Counted from the stretch's first letter, positions 8,709-16,721 are shown. The stretch is 64,000 nucleotides of DNA from Amycolatopsis sp. 195334CR (GCF_017309385.1 NZ_JAFJMJ010000001.1:3100001-3164000), one strand, 5' to 3'. Notes: generated by a model from the letters alone, not told the origin. Made by a program: numbers and translations.

Positions 8709-11321
8709 ATGCCGGACTCAGGCGGCAGAACCGCTACCGCCGGCCCGGTGCCCTCGGCAGCCGCGGACGAGGCGGCGGTGGACGAACGCCGGTTCCGCGT
8801 CTACACCGCCACGGTGCTCACCGTCGGCCTGGTCACCGCCGCGGTGGTCAGCTGGTGGCTGCCCTTCGAGGGCTCGGCGATGCTCTGGTGGATCACCCCG
8901 GTGCTCGCGCTGGCCTTCCTGCTCGCCGAACAGCTCGGCATCAACGTCGACGTCCGCAGCGGCATCTCGTGGACCATCTCCTTCACCGAGATCCCGCTGG
9001 TCATCGGCTTCTTCATCGCACCGTTCGAAGTGGTGCTGGTGGCGCACCTGATCGCCGGGGTCGGCACGCTGCTGGCTCGCAAGGTACGCGGTCGCGTGCT
9101 GTACAACGCCGGCGCGTTCCTGCTGGAGATCACCGGTGCCTTCGCGGTGGCCGGGCTGGTCAAGTTCGCCGTCGGCGGTCCCGGCATGCCGTGGGTGGCC
9201 GCGCTCGCCGGCACGCTGACCGCGCCGCTGGTCAGCACCCTGCTCGCGCTCGCCGCCGTCCGCGTGCTGCGCCGCCGGATGCGGGTCAGCACCGCGCTGC
9301 GGCTGACCGGCCGGATCCTGGTCGTCGGCTTCGTCAACGCCTCGGTCGGCCTGTCCGGCTACCTGGTGATCTTCCACGTCCCCGAGGCCTGGCCGCTGGT
9401 GCTCGCCGTGTTCCTCGGCCTCACCGCGCTCTACTGGGCCTACTCCGACCTGCTGCGCGAGCAGCGCGACATGGAGGCGCTGTCCGACGTGAGCCTGATG
9501 GTCGCGCGGTCCGGTCAGCAGGCGGCCGCCCGCCCGGCGAGCCGTGCCGACGACTTCGGCCGCGGCGTGGACGTCGTCGAATGGGGCGCGATCGCCGAAC
9601 GCATCAAGGACCAGCTCGCCGCCGGCCGCGTGGTGCTGCGGCTGCGGCTCGAGCCCACCGACGCCATGCGCGCGGTCGTCTCGGGCGATCCTTTGCCCGC
9701 GGAAGACACCACCGCCGACGACCCGCTGGTGCGCCTGCCCGGCGCGCACGTCCGCCACTTCCGGCTCACCGAAGCCAATCCCGAGGTGCGCGGTGCCCTG
9801 CTCGACCGCGGTGCGCAGGAAGCGCTCGTGGTGCCGTTGCGCAGCGCGAACCAGCTCCTCGGCATCATCGAGGCGCACGACCGGCTGTCCCGCTGGCGCG
9901 GGTTCGGCAAGTCCGACGTGCAGCTGCTCGGCACCATGGCCAGCCACCTGGCCACCGCGCTGGACAACCGCCGCCTGCTGGCCACCCTGCGCCACGACGC
10001 CTACCACGACCCGCTCACCGGCTTGCTGAACCGGCCCGGCTTCCGCCAGGTGGCGCGCGAGCCGCTGCGCGAACGCCTCGGCTCGGTGGTGCTCCGGATC
10101 GAGCTCGACGTGTTCTCCACGGTCAGCGACGCGCTCGGGTACGCCTGGGCCGACCGCATGGTCATCGCGGCGGGCCGTCGCATCCGCGACACCCTCGGCA
10201 GCGATGTCCCGCTCGCCCGGCTGGAAGGCGCCTCGTTCGCCGCGCTGATCGTCGAGCGCACGCCGGAGCAGGCGCACGAGATCGCCGAATGCCTGCGTGC
10301 CGAACTGTCCGCGCCCTACCCGGTCGACCGGCTGACCGTCGAGGCCAACGCCAAGGTCGGGTACGCCTCGCCGACGCCGGAGGAGGAGAGTGCGGACGCG
10401 GTCGACGTGGACGCCCTGCTCCAACGCGCCGACGTCGCGGTGCGCGCTACGCGCGGCGGTGAAGAGGTCCGCGGCTACGTGCCGAGCATGGGCCAGATAT
10501 TCATGCGCCGGTTCCAGATGGTCACGCAGTTCCGGCAGTCCGTGGAGGACGGCCAGGTCAGCGTGCACTACCAGCCCAAGGTGACGCTGCCGAACCGGCA
10601 CGTGCAGGGCGTGGAGGCGCTGGTCCGCTGGGTGCACCCGGAGTTCGGCAAGCTCGACCCGGACGAGTTCGTGCCGGCGGTCGAGGCGGCCGGCCTGATC
10701 GGCGTGCTCACCGAGTTCGTGCTGGAGCAGTCGCTGCGGCGGGTGCGCAAGTGGCTGGACGAGGGCCTGCGGATCTCCGCGGCGGTCAACCTGAGCGTGC
10801 GGAACCTGGCCGACGAGGAGTTCCCGCGCAAGGTGGTCGAGGCGCTGGAGCGCTTCGAGGTGCCGCCGGAGCTGCTCACCTTCGAACTGACCGAGTCCGG
10901 CGTGATGTCCGACCCGCAGAAGGCGCTGCCGATCCTGCGCGAGCTGCACTCGCTGGGCATCGTGCTGGCCGTGGACGACTTCGGCACCGGGTACTCGTCG
11001 CTGGCCTACCTGCGGCAGCTGCCGGTCGACCAGGTGAAGATCGACAAGAGCTTCGTGCTCGGCATGGGCACCGATCTGGGCGATCTCGCGGTGGTCCGGT
11101 CCATCGTCGAACTCGGGCACTCGCTCGGCCTGACCGTGGTCGCCGAGGGCGTGGAGGACGACGTGGCGCGCGACCAGCTGGAGGCGATGGGCTGTGACGT
11201 GGCCCAGGGCTACCTGATCTCGCGCCCGCTCGCCGAGGACCGGCTGGAGGCGTGGCTGCTGGCCCGCACCGCGCGCTCGCCCGGACGGCACACCGAGACC
11301 GTGCTGACCCTGCTGACCTGA
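8709..11321 (+). CDS. membrane GGDEF-EAL protein, probable c-di-GMP phosphodiesterase
   Basis: An 870-residue protein: N-terminal membrane region with several helices (about 30-260), a GAF-like stretch (about 300-430), a GGDEF domain (about 435-590) and an EAL domain (about 610-855). The cyclase signature is degenerate: the GGDEF position reads EGASF (506-510), so cyclase activity should be lost. The EAL domain keeps its key residues: EAL at 636-638, FELTES, DDFGTGYSS (Asp756, Asp757), Lys777 in VKIDKSF, VVAEGVE and the Gln of AQGYLISRP. It should therefore hydrolyse c-di-GMP, perhaps regulated by the dead GGDEF domain. The architecture resembles Streptomyces RmdA/RmdB-type enzymes. AAGGAGG precedes the ATG. 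Confidence 0.93.
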   Translation: MPDSGGRTATAGPVPSAAADEAAVDERRFRVYTATVLTVGLVTAAVVSWWLPFEGSAMLWWITPVLALAFLLAEQLGINVDVRSGISWTISFTEIPLVIGFFIAPFEVVLVAHLIAGVGTLLARKVRGRVLYNAGAFLLEITGAFAVAGLVKFAVGGPGMPWVAALAGTLTAPLVSTLLALAAVRVLRRRMRVSTALRLTGRILVVGFVNASVGLSGYLVIFHVPEAWPLVLAVFLGLTALYWAYSDLLREQRDMEALSDVSLMVARSGQQAAARPASRADDFGRGVDVVEWGAIAERIKDQLAAGRVVLRLRLEPTDAMRAVVSGDPLPAEDTTADDPLVRLPGAHVRHFRLTEANPEVRGALLDRGAQEALVVPLRSANQLLGIIEAHDRLSRWRGFGKSDVQLLGTMASHLATALDNRRLLATLRHDAYHDPLTGLLNRPGFRQVAREPLRERLGSVVLRIELDVFSTVSDALGYAWADRMVIAAGRRIRDTLGSDVPLARLEGASFAALIVERTPEQAHEIAECLRAELSAPYPVDRLTVEANAKVGYASPTPEEESADAVDVDALLQRADVAVRATRGGEEVRGYVPSMGQIFMRRFQMVTQFRQSVEDGQVSVHYQPKVTLPNRHVQGVEALVRWVHPEFGKLDPDEFVPAVEAAGLIGVLTEFVLEQSLRRVRKWLDEGLRISAAVNLSVRNLADEEFPRKVVEALERFEVPPELLTFELTESGVMSDPQKALPILRELHSLGIVLAVDDFGTGYSSLAYLRQLPVDQVKIDKSFVLGMGTDLGDLAVVRSIVELGHSLGLTVVAEGVEDDVARDQLEAMGCDVAQGYLISRPLAEDRLEAWLLARTARSPGRHTETVLTLLT

Positions 11322-11396
11322 GGTTTTGCCAAAAGGGACCCCCCGCTCAGGGGCCCGGGAGGGCCTTGGTAATCTTTTCGAGCAAGAACAGAGCAG

Positions 11397-11469
11397 GCCC
11401 CTTTAGCTCAGTCGGCAGAGCGTCTCCATGGTAAGGAGAAGGTCTACGGTTCGATTCCGTAAAGGGGCT
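11397..11469 (+). tRNA. tRNA-Thr (anticodon GGT)
   Basis: A 73-nt cloverleaf: acceptor GCCCCTT pairs with AAGGGGC, D-loop with GCTCAGTCGGCAGAGC, anticodon stem TCTCC/GGAGA with loop ATGGTAA, T-arm with GGTTCGATTCC. CCA is not encoded. It is the first member of the conserved thr-met-rpmG group. Confidence 0.97.
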
Positions 11470-11521
11470 CGGTGACCTGCGCCGCGATGCGTAAGCGCGC
11501 ATCGCGGCAACGGTCATGTGC

Positions 11522-11594
11522 GGCGGTGTAGCTCAGTTGGCAGAGCAAGCGGCTCATAATCGCTGTGTCGCCGGTTCAAGTCCGGCCACCGCTA
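11522..11594 (+). tRNA. tRNA-Met (elongator, anticodon CAT)
   Basis: A 73-nt cloverleaf: acceptor GGCGGTG/CACCGCT with a G-U first pair, GCTCAGTTGGCAGAGC D-arm, anticodon stem AGCGG/TCGCT with loop CTCATAA, T-arm GGTTCAAGTCC. It lacks initiator-tRNA features (no run of three G-C pairs in the anticodon stem), so it is the elongator. CCA is not encoded. Confidence 0.95.
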
Positions 11595-11773
11595 CGCGGG
11601 CTGGGTGGGCTGTGTTTGCGAACTGCGCAAACCCTGCCGCTTCGCCGTTTGACCCGGGGGTCGACCCCCCGGACCCCCGCCAGGGGGCGAGCCCCCTGGA
11701 CCCCCGGTGGTTGCGCGCATGCACGCAACTCTCGTTGCCGGGACATTTTTCTGTGTAGAGAGAGGCTAGTGCC
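11595..11773. other. spacer with a GC-rich dyad before rpmG
   Basis: Between tRNA-Met and rpmG lies a stretch of alternating G-runs and C-runs (about 11655-11707: GGGGG, CCCCCC, CCCCCG, GGGGG, CCCCC, CCCCCG). It can fold into several strong hairpins and could terminate or attenuate transcription from the tRNAs. No gene is seen in it. Confidence 0.5.
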
Positions 11774-11938
11774 GTGGCTGCGACCGACGTGCGACCCAAG
11801 ATCACGCTGGCGTGCGAAGAGTGCAAGCACCGCAACTACATCACCAAGAAGAACCGGCGCAACAACCCGGACCGCTTGGAGATGAAGAAGTTCTGCCCGA
11901 ACTGCGGTACGCACCGGACCCACAAGGAGACCCGCTGA
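11774..11938 (+). CDS. rpmG: 50S ribosomal protein L33
   Basis: A 54-residue protein with GTG start. It is the zinc-binding L33 form: CEEC near residue 15 and CPNC near residue 42, with the family's [11 protein letters not shown] and LEMKKFCP segments. Part of the large ribosomal subunit. The position after tRNA-Thr and tRNA-Met and upstream of hadA/hadB, secE and nusG matches rpmG2 of mycobacteria and other actinobacteria. A G-C-rich hairpin follows 36 bp after the stop. Confidence 0.97.
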   Translation: MAATDVRPKITLACEECKHRNYITKKNRRNNPDRLEMKKFCPNCGTHRTHKETR

Positions 11939-11973
11939 GCGCTCGGCGCTCGCGCGTTCCACACGACCTTCCC

Positions 11974-12002
11974 AGGCCGTCCCCGTTTATCGGGGGCGGC
12001 CT
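11974..12002 (+). terminator. hairpin terminator after rpmG
   Basis: AGGCCGTCCCCG, 5-base loop, CGGGGGCGGCCT: a 12-bp stem with one G-U pair. No clear T-run follows, as is usual for actinobacterial terminators. Confidence 0.7.
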
Positions 12003-12051
12003 GTTGGCGTTGAACGGTGAATAACCAACACGTATGTCGTAGTTGGCAAGT

Positions 12052-12069
12052 TACCGACTAAAGTCGGTA
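12052..12069. promoter_or_regulatory. inverted repeat upstream of the secreted protease
   Basis: TACCGACT, AA, AGTCGGTA: a perfect 8-bp inverted repeat about 85 bp upstream of the protease start. Its position and symmetry suit an operator; the regulator is unknown. Confidence 0.4.
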
Positions 12070-12154
12070 CCACTTTCGGGTGACCTTGAACACACTGTGT
12101 ACTGCCGGTTACGGCCGGTGTTCTGTTCGGTCCCCTGCGAAAGTGAGTTGCCGA

Positions 12155-13255
12155 ATGAAGATCAATCCTGGCCGGCGCCAGATCGCCCGGTCCACGATCG
12201 CGCTGCTGGCCGGCGCCACGGCGATCGGTTTCCTCACCCCGGCCACCGCGGCCGCCGGAGTCGACGGGTACGCGGCCGAGGTCGCCGACGCCGCCATCGC
12301 CTCGGTCACCGCGAAGGGCCTCACCGAAGCACAGGCGAAGCAACTGCTGAACACCCAGGAAGCCAGGGCGAACACGCTGACCACCGCCCTCGGCGCGCTC
12401 GGCGACCGCCAGGCCGGCGGCTTCTTCGAGACCGACGGCACCCCGGTGGTGAACGTGCTCGACGCGGCCGGCGCCGAGCGGGTCTCCGCGACCGGTGCGG
12501 TCGCCAAGGTGGTCAAGTACTCCCTCGCGCAGCTCGAGACCGCGCAGAGCGCGCTCGAGGCGGTGCCCGCCGTGGCGCACACCTCGATCGGCAAGGACGC
12601 CAAGACCAACCAGATCGTGGTCACCATCGCCGACGCCGCGCAGGGCACCGACGCGCTGCTGGCCGCGGTGGGCTCCCTCGGCGACCAGGTCCGCGTGCAG
12701 CACGTCGCGGGCGAGATGAGCCCGGCCATCCTCAACGGCGAGGCCATCACCGGCGGCGGCTCGCGCTGCTCGGCCGGGTTCAACACCAACAAGGGCGGCC
12801 AGAACTACATCGTCGACGCCGGGCACTGCACCGGCGCGGTGGCCAACTGGGACGGCATCGGCCCGTCGGTCGAGGCCAGCTTCCCCGGCAACGACTACGG
12901 CCTGATCCAGAACAACAGCGGTGACGCGCCGGGCGCGGTCACCCTGTGGAACGGCTCCACCCAGGCGATCACCTCGGCCGGCAACGCCAGCCAGGGCCAG
13001 GAGATCTGCAAGAGCGGCAGCACCACCAACCTGACCTGCGGTTCGGTCACCGGCACCGACGTGACGGTGAACTACCCGCAGGGCGCGGTGAGCGGCCTGA
13101 TCCAGACCAGCGCCAGCGTGAACTCCGGTGACTCGGGCGGCTGCCTGTTCGCCGGCAGCGTCGGCGTCGGCATCACCTCCGGCATGGGCGGCGGCAGCTC
13201 GTTCTTCCAGCCGGTCACCGAGGCCCTCTCGGCCTACGGCGTCTCGCTGAACTGA
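12155..13255 (+). CDS. secreted S1 (streptogrisin/alpha-lytic type) serine protease with propeptide
   Basis: A 366-residue preproprotease. The signal peptide is about 1-33 (twin basic start, hydrophobic core, ATAAA-type cleavage). A propeptide follows (about 35-185). The mature domain starts near AITGGGSRCSAGF. The catalytic triad is visible: His224 in DAGHCTG, Asp247 in GNDYGLIQ, Ser327 in NSGDSGGC. Cysteine pairs flank the His and Ser motifs as in streptogrisins. The ATG at 12155 was chosen because it begins the signal peptide. It is secreted and should digest extracellular protein after self-processing. It is flanked by its own terminator and by a possible operator upstream, so it is a stand-alone unit set inside a housekeeping block. 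Confidence 0.95.
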   Translation: MKINPGRRQIARSTIALLAGATAIGFLTPATAAAGVDGYAAEVADAAIASVTAKGLTEAQAKQLLNTQEARANTLTTALGALGDRQAGGFFETDGTPVVNVLDAAGAERVSATGAVAKVVKYSLAQLETAQSALEAVPAVAHTSIGKDAKTNQIVVTIADAAQGTDALLAAVGSLGDQVRVQHVAGEMSPAILNGEAITGGGSRCSAGFNTNKGGQNYIVDAGHCTGAVANWDGIGPSVEASFPGNDYGLIQNNSGDAPGAVTLWNGSTQAITSAGNASQGQEICKSGSTTNLTCGSVTGTDVTVNYPQGAVSGLIQTSASVNSGDSGGCLFAGSVGVGITSGMGGGSSFFQPVTEALSAYGVSLN

Positions 13256-13268
13256 CCTGCTTCAGCCC

Positions 13269-13309
13269 GCGAAAGCGGGGCGTTCCTGGTCGGAATGCCC
13301 CGCTTTCGC
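13269..13309 (+). terminator. strong hairpin terminator after the protease gene
   Basis: An 18-bp stem (GCGAAAGCGGGGCGTTCC and its complement with one G-U pair) around the loop TGGTC, 13 bp after the stop codon. Confidence 0.8.
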
Positions 13310-13330
13310 TGTGCCCGGTAGCCTGCTCGA

Positions 13331-13780
13331 GTGCCCTTGGACCCCTCGTTCGCCGGCCGGTCGTACCCGCCGGACAGCGCCTACGCCGTGAGCCGGGCGA
13401 AGATCGCCGAATTCGCCGAGTCGATCGGCGACGACAACCCGCTCTACCACGATCCCGAGGCCGCCCGCGCCGCCGGTTATCCGGACGTCATCGCGCCGCC
13501 GACCTTTCTCACCGTGGTCAACCTGCGCGCGATCAACGTCATCGTCGGCGACCCGGAGCTGGGGCTGGACTACTCGCGGATGGTGCACGGCGACCAGAAC
13601 TTCGTGCACAGCCGCCCGGTGCACGCGGGCGACGTGATCGAGCTGACCACGCACATCGACGAGATCATGACCCGCGCGGGCAACGACTTCATCACCCTGC
13701 GCGCCGAGATCACCGACACCGAAGGCGCGCACGTGTGCACCACGCGCGCCCAGCTGGTCGTCCGAGGGGAGGGCGCGTGA
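13331..13780 (+). CDS. hadA: HadA-like (3R)-hydroxyacyl dehydratase subunit (MaoC/FAS1-like N-terminal type)
   Basis: A 149-residue hot-dog-fold protein with GTG start. It has the MaoC N-terminal pattern: VSRAKIAEFAESIGDDNPLYHD, PPTFLTVVNL, and a later VHAGDVIEL strand. In mycobacteria HadA pairs with HadB to dehydrate hydroxyacyl-ACP in FAS-II. The gene sits in the same place as mycobacterial hadA (after rpmG2, before secE). Its stop overlaps the hadB start by 4 bp, so the two are coupled and likely form the heterodimer. If the host lacks mycolic acids, as Amycolatopsis does, the pair must serve another acyl chain. Confidence 0.85.
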   Translation: MPLDPSFAGRSYPPDSAYAVSRAKIAEFAESIGDDNPLYHDPEAARAAGYPDVIAPPTFLTVVNLRAINVIVGDPELGLDYSRMVHGDQNFVHSRPVHAGDVIELTTHIDEIMTRAGNDFITLRAEITDTEGAHVCTTRAQLVVRGEGA

Positions 13781-14187
13781 GCACGTTCACCGTCGGCGAG
13801 GAGCTACCGCCGCTGTCCGTCCAGGTAACCCGGGCGCAGCTGGTCCGGTACGCCGGGGCGTCGCTGGACTTCAACCCGATCCACTGGAACGAGCGGTTCG
13901 CCAAGGAGGTCGGGCTGCCGGATGTGATCGGCCACGGCATGCTCACCATGGCGCTCGGCGCGCGGGTGGTCACCGACTGGCTCGGCGACCCGGGCAGGCT
14001 CGCCGAGTACTTCACCCGGTTCACCCGCCCGGTCGTGGTCCCCGACAACGACGAAGGCGCGCTGGTCGAGTTCACCGCGAAGGTCGCCAAGGTGAACGAG
14101 GACGGCACCGCCCGGGTCGACGTCACCGCGAAGTTCGACGGCAAGTCGGTGCTGGGCAAGGCGCAGGCCGTCGTCCGGCCTAGCTGA
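13777..14187 (+). CDS. hadB: HadB-like dehydratase catalytic subunit (MaoC, hydratase 2 motif)
   Basis: A 136-residue protein starting at GTG 13777, which overlaps the hadA stop. It carries the catalytic hydratase-2 motif: GASLDFNPIHWNERFAKE with the Asp and His of the dyad, followed by IGHGMLTMALGARVV. It is the catalytic half of the HadAB enzyme. No hadC follows; instead a convergent SGNH hydrolase gene overlaps its last 8 bp. Confidence 0.88.
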   Translation: MSTFTVGEELPPLSVQVTRAQLVRYAGASLDFNPIHWNERFAKEVGLPDVIGHGMLTMALGARVVTDWLGDPGRLAEYFTRFTRPVVVPDNDEGALVEFTAKVAKVNEDGTARVDVTAKFDGKSVLGKAQAVVRPS

Positions 14188-15082
14188 CCACCTTCTGCAC
14201 GGCCTTCGCCATCGCCTGCTGGCCCTTGGCGTTGGGGTGCAGCCCGATGCCGGGTGAGGTGGCCACCAGGCCTTCCACCCAGCGGGTGTCGGGGTTCGTG
14301 CAGACGTCGTGGCCCTTGGTCGGGGCGGCCGTGTCGGCGAAACCGGCGTCGTTGTTCTTGGCGGTCTCGGAGAGCGTGTTGTTGAGGTCGGCGAGCGCGT
14401 CGCGGAGGTAGTTCACGTCGGGCGCGCCGACCGGCAGCGCGGGCCAGCAGCCGTCGCCGTCGGGCAGCACGGTCGGATAGCCGACCACCACGAGCTGCGC
14501 CTTCGGGGCCTTGCCGCGGATCTTCTTGAGCAGGTCGGCCACCTTCTTGCCGGTGGCGTCGATCTTCGCGGCGAGCTGGTCCTTGCCGCCCGAGGTGAAC
14601 TTCTCCTTGCAGGGCCCGGCGTTCGGCGAGCCCGCCACGCAGTCGGCGGCGAAGCCGATGAAGCCGACGTCGTTGCCGCCGATGCCGAGGGTGACCAGCG
14701 TGGTCGCCTCGTTGACCGCGTTCAGCTGCGGTGGGTTGGTGCCGTTGTTCGTCTTCTGCGAGCCGGTGATGGAGGCGGTCACCGCGCCGCTGCAGCTGAC
14801 GTCGGCGAACTCGGCGGGATTGATCTCGGCGGCGACCAGGTGCGGGTAGTTGTTGTCCGAGCGGGCGCACCCGGCCGGTTCGCCCGCCTGCTTCCCGGTT
14901 TTCGGCGACGAGGTGTAGGAGTCACCGAGTGCCACGTAGCGCCCGGTGCCGCCGCCGATGTCCGAGCCCGGCGGCGCCGGTGCCGCCTCGGAGCCGCCGT
15001 TCTGCGTTTTGTAGTAGCCGAAGCCCACGGCGGCCGCGAGCACTACGACGACCAGTAGGCAACCGCCCCCGTTTTTCGCCAC
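14180..15082 (-). CDS. membrane-anchored SGNH/GDSL hydrolase
   Basis: A 300-residue lipase/esterase-type protein. A signal anchor lies at about residues 7-23, followed by a low-complexity linker. The SGNH blocks are: VALGDSYTS (block I, catalytic Ser), a glycine in the region VSCSGAVT, GIGGNDVGF (block III, Asn) and GIGLHPNAKG (block V, His). Six cysteines suggest extracytoplasmic disulfides. It is probably anchored outside the membrane and hydrolyses an ester; the substrate is unknown. GTG start. The 3' end overlaps that of hadB by 8 bp, tail to tail. Confidence 0.9.
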   Translation of the reverse strand: MAKNGGGCLLVVVVLAAAVGFGYYKTQNGGSEAAPAPPGSDIGGGTGRYVALGDSYTSSPKTGKQAGEPAGCARSDNNYPHLVAAEINPAEFADVSCSGAVTASITGSQKTNNGTNPPQLNAVNEATTLVTLGIGGNDVGFIGFAADCVAGSPNAGPCKEKFTSGGKDQLAAKIDATGKKVADLLKKIRGKAPKAQLVVVGYPTVLPDGDGCWPALPVGAPDVNYLRDALADLNNTLSETAKNNDAGFADTAAPTKGHDVCTNPDTRWVEGLVATSPGIGLHPNAKGQQAMAKAVQKVVS

Positions 15083-15100
15083 ATGACCGTTTGTACGCGA

Positions 15101-16042
15101 TCAGGCGCGGGTTGCACTCCCCGTACCGGGTGACGACGCTCCGTTGCGCTGGAGCAGGTCGTTCAGCAGCCCGGCCGCCTCGCGGGGCCGGTCGACGGTG
15201 ACGTACACGCTGCGCCCGGTCTTCAGGTCGATGCGGAGCGCGTCACCGCCGCGGACCTTGTACGCGGTGTCGCCGGTGAGCGGGTTGACGCGGACCCCGA
15301 GCCCGGTCCAGAAACTCACGCGCCCCACCCCGGCCCCCACGATCCGATCGAGCGTCATTTGCCTGCGAAAGCCGATCAGCCGGATGGTCACGCCGTCGGC
15401 GTCGACCCGCACCCGCAGCCTCGACATGGCGTACAGCGCCAGCGCGACGAGGATGGTGAGCAGCGGGTACACCACCAGCGGCAGGTCGACGGCGAACATG
15501 GTCAGCGGGGTGAACAGCGCGAGCAGCGGCAGGTAGTTGTTGCTCGAACCGCCGGTCCACAAGGCGCGCTCACCGGGACGCAGCCCGACGGTCGGCCCGT
15601 CCGTCCTGGGCGCGGGCACCACCGACTTCGGCGCGATGAGCGCCCCCAGCAGGCCGACGACGAGCGGGCCCACGAGCGGCCCGACCAGCACGAGCGTGAA
15701 GTTCTCCGCCTGCTGCCAGTCGGTCAGGTCGAGGTTGGCGGCGAGCACGGTCAGCGCCACGATGGCCGGGAAGGCCGCCATCCCGGCGGCGAGGCCCGCG
15801 CCGATCCGGTGGGGTCGCCGGTTGAGGACGAGACTGCCCGCGACCAGCAGGATCGCGGTGGCGGCGACCATGATCGAGACGAAGACGCCCGCGTCGGCGG
15901 TGCCGTCCGGGCCGCCGTTCTGCCAGTGCGCGGTGATCGGGTCGGGCAGGCGGCCGCGCCAGCTCTCGTACAGCAGCCCGGTGGTGATCGCGAGCGCGGC
16001 GGGCAGGCCACCGGTGGCGAGGGAGATGCGGAGTCGGTTCAC
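15101..16042 (-). CDS. DUF1648-containing membrane protein
   Basis: A 313-residue protein with about six hydrophobic segments. The DUF1648 signature is near the N-terminus: LPDPITAHWQNGGPDG. The C-terminal 100 residues are soluble with a PH-like strand pattern (LRVRVDADGVTIRL, LKTGRSVYVTVDRP). DUF1648 proteins include the SdpI immunity family and are commonly paired with GntR or ArsR regulators. Here the GTG start overlaps the stop of a GntR gene by 4 bp, so the two are one operon. Function unknown; a role in membrane stress or peptide immunity is an inference from family context. Confidence 0.75.
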   Translation of the reverse strand: MNRLRISLATGGLPAALAITTGLLYESWRGRLPDPITAHWQNGGPDGTADAGVFVSIMVAATAILLVAGSLVLNRRPHRIGAGLAAGMAAFPAIVALTVLAANLDLTDWQQAENFTLVLVGPLVGPLVVGLLGALIAPKSVVPAPRTDGPTVGLRPGERALWTGGSSNNYLPLLALFTPLTMFAVDLPLVVYPLLTILVALALYAMSRLRVRVDADGVTIRLIGFRRQMTLDRIVGAGVGRVSFWTGLGVRVNPLTGDTAYKVRGGDALRIDLKTGRSVYVTVDRPREAAGLLNDLLQRNGASSPGTGSATRA

Positions 16043-16389
16043 GAGTAGCGCTCCTTGATCGTCCGGGTGAGCTCGTCGGCGTCGAGGCCGAGCCGCTTGG
16101 CCTCGGTGACGAGGTCGCCCACCAGTTCCGTCAGCCGCGCGCGTTCGCGTGCGCCGGCGATGACCACTGCGCCGCGCCTGCGCCGCAGGTCGATGAGGCC
16201 CTCGTCGCGGAGCAGCGCGTACGCGCGGAGGACGGTGTGGATGTTGATGTCGAGCGAGGCCGCCAGCTCCCGCGCGGGCGGCAGTTGCTCGCCGAGGGCC
16301 AGGTCGCCCTCGGCGAGCGCACGCCGTACCGCCGCTGCGACCTGCTCGAACAGGGGCAGCGGGGAGGCCGGGTCGATGCGTACCAGCAT
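16039..16389 (-). CDS. GntR-family regulator, YtrA subfamily
   Basis: A 116-residue protein: a winged helix-turn-helix (about 10-75) with PLPLFEQVAAAVRRALAEG, LGEQLPPARELAASLDIN and HTVLRAYALLRDEGLI, then a short helical tail in place of a large ligand domain. That short tail defines the YtrA subgroup, which usually controls adjacent membrane or ABC genes and itself. The ATG lies inside a perfect inverted repeat that I take as its own operator. The stop overlaps the DUF1648 start by 4 bp. Confidence 0.9.
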   Translation of the reverse strand: MLVRIDPASPLPLFEQVAAAVRRALAEGDLALGEQLPPARELAASLDINIHTVLRAYALLRDEGLIDLRRRRGAVVIAGARERARLTELVGDLVTEAKRLGLDADELTRTIKERYS

Positions 16390-16438
16390 AGTTCTAACTG
16401 TACTAGAACTATGCGCTTTGTTCTAGCGAAGATAGAAC
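16388..16438 (-). promoter_or_regulatory. two tandem GntR-type operators
   Basis: Site 1 (16388-16412): ATAGTTCTA, 7-bp spacer, TAGAACTAT, a perfect 9-bp inverted repeat overlapping the GntR start codon. Site 2 (16420-16438): GTTCTA, 7-bp spacer, TAGAAC. The two share arm sequence and spacer length, with centres about 29 bp apart, which fits cooperative dimer binding and autorepression. Confidence 0.75.
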
Positions 16439-16450
16439 TATTCGCACAGG

Positions 16451-16483
16451 GTTGTCCACATGCGGGGGTGACCTGTGGACAAC
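16451..16483. promoter_or_regulatory. inverted pair of perfect DnaA boxes
   Basis: TTGTCCACA on one strand (16452-16460) and its complement TGTGGACAA (16474-16482), together a 10-bp perfect inverted repeat with a 13-bp spacer. TTGTCCACA is the consensus DnaA box of high-GC actinobacteria. The site lies in a gene-poor spacer far from dnaA genes. Confidence 0.55.
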
Positions 16484-16580
16484 TCGACTTGAGTGACGGG
16501 GGTGTGGCGTAGCGTGAACAGTGACTCGAAAAGGACCTTGGTCAGCCGGGGCCAGCCAGCTCGCCCCGTGAGAGGAGGTG

Positions 16581-16721
16581 ATGAGCCGCGAGCGGCGGGA
16601 GGCCACGGCAGGCGAGGTCCACGTCTACGGAGCCTATGGAGAAAGGAGAGTGATCAGCCTCGGGCCACCAGGGCGAACAGGTCATCCGCGCGTTCCGTCG
16701 CCTCGGCGACGGAGGCGGTGA
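16581..16721 (+). CDS. possible 46-residue small ORF
   Basis: An ATG preceded by a near-perfect ribosome site (AGAGGAGGTG) opens a 46-codon frame beginning MSRERREATAGEVHVYG and ending in an arginine run. The first 17 codons have GC-rich third positions. The second half overlaps the 3' end of the oxidoreductase gene on the other strand, and codon quality falls there. I do not recognise the peptide; it may be chance. Confidence 0.22.
   Translation: MSRERREATAGEVHVYGAYGERRVISLGPPGRTGHPRVPSPRRRRR

Noticed and set aside
8718..11291. 857-codon open frame antisense to the GGDEF/EAL gene
   Set aside because: GC-driven shadow frame; the sense gene has intact EAL motifs.
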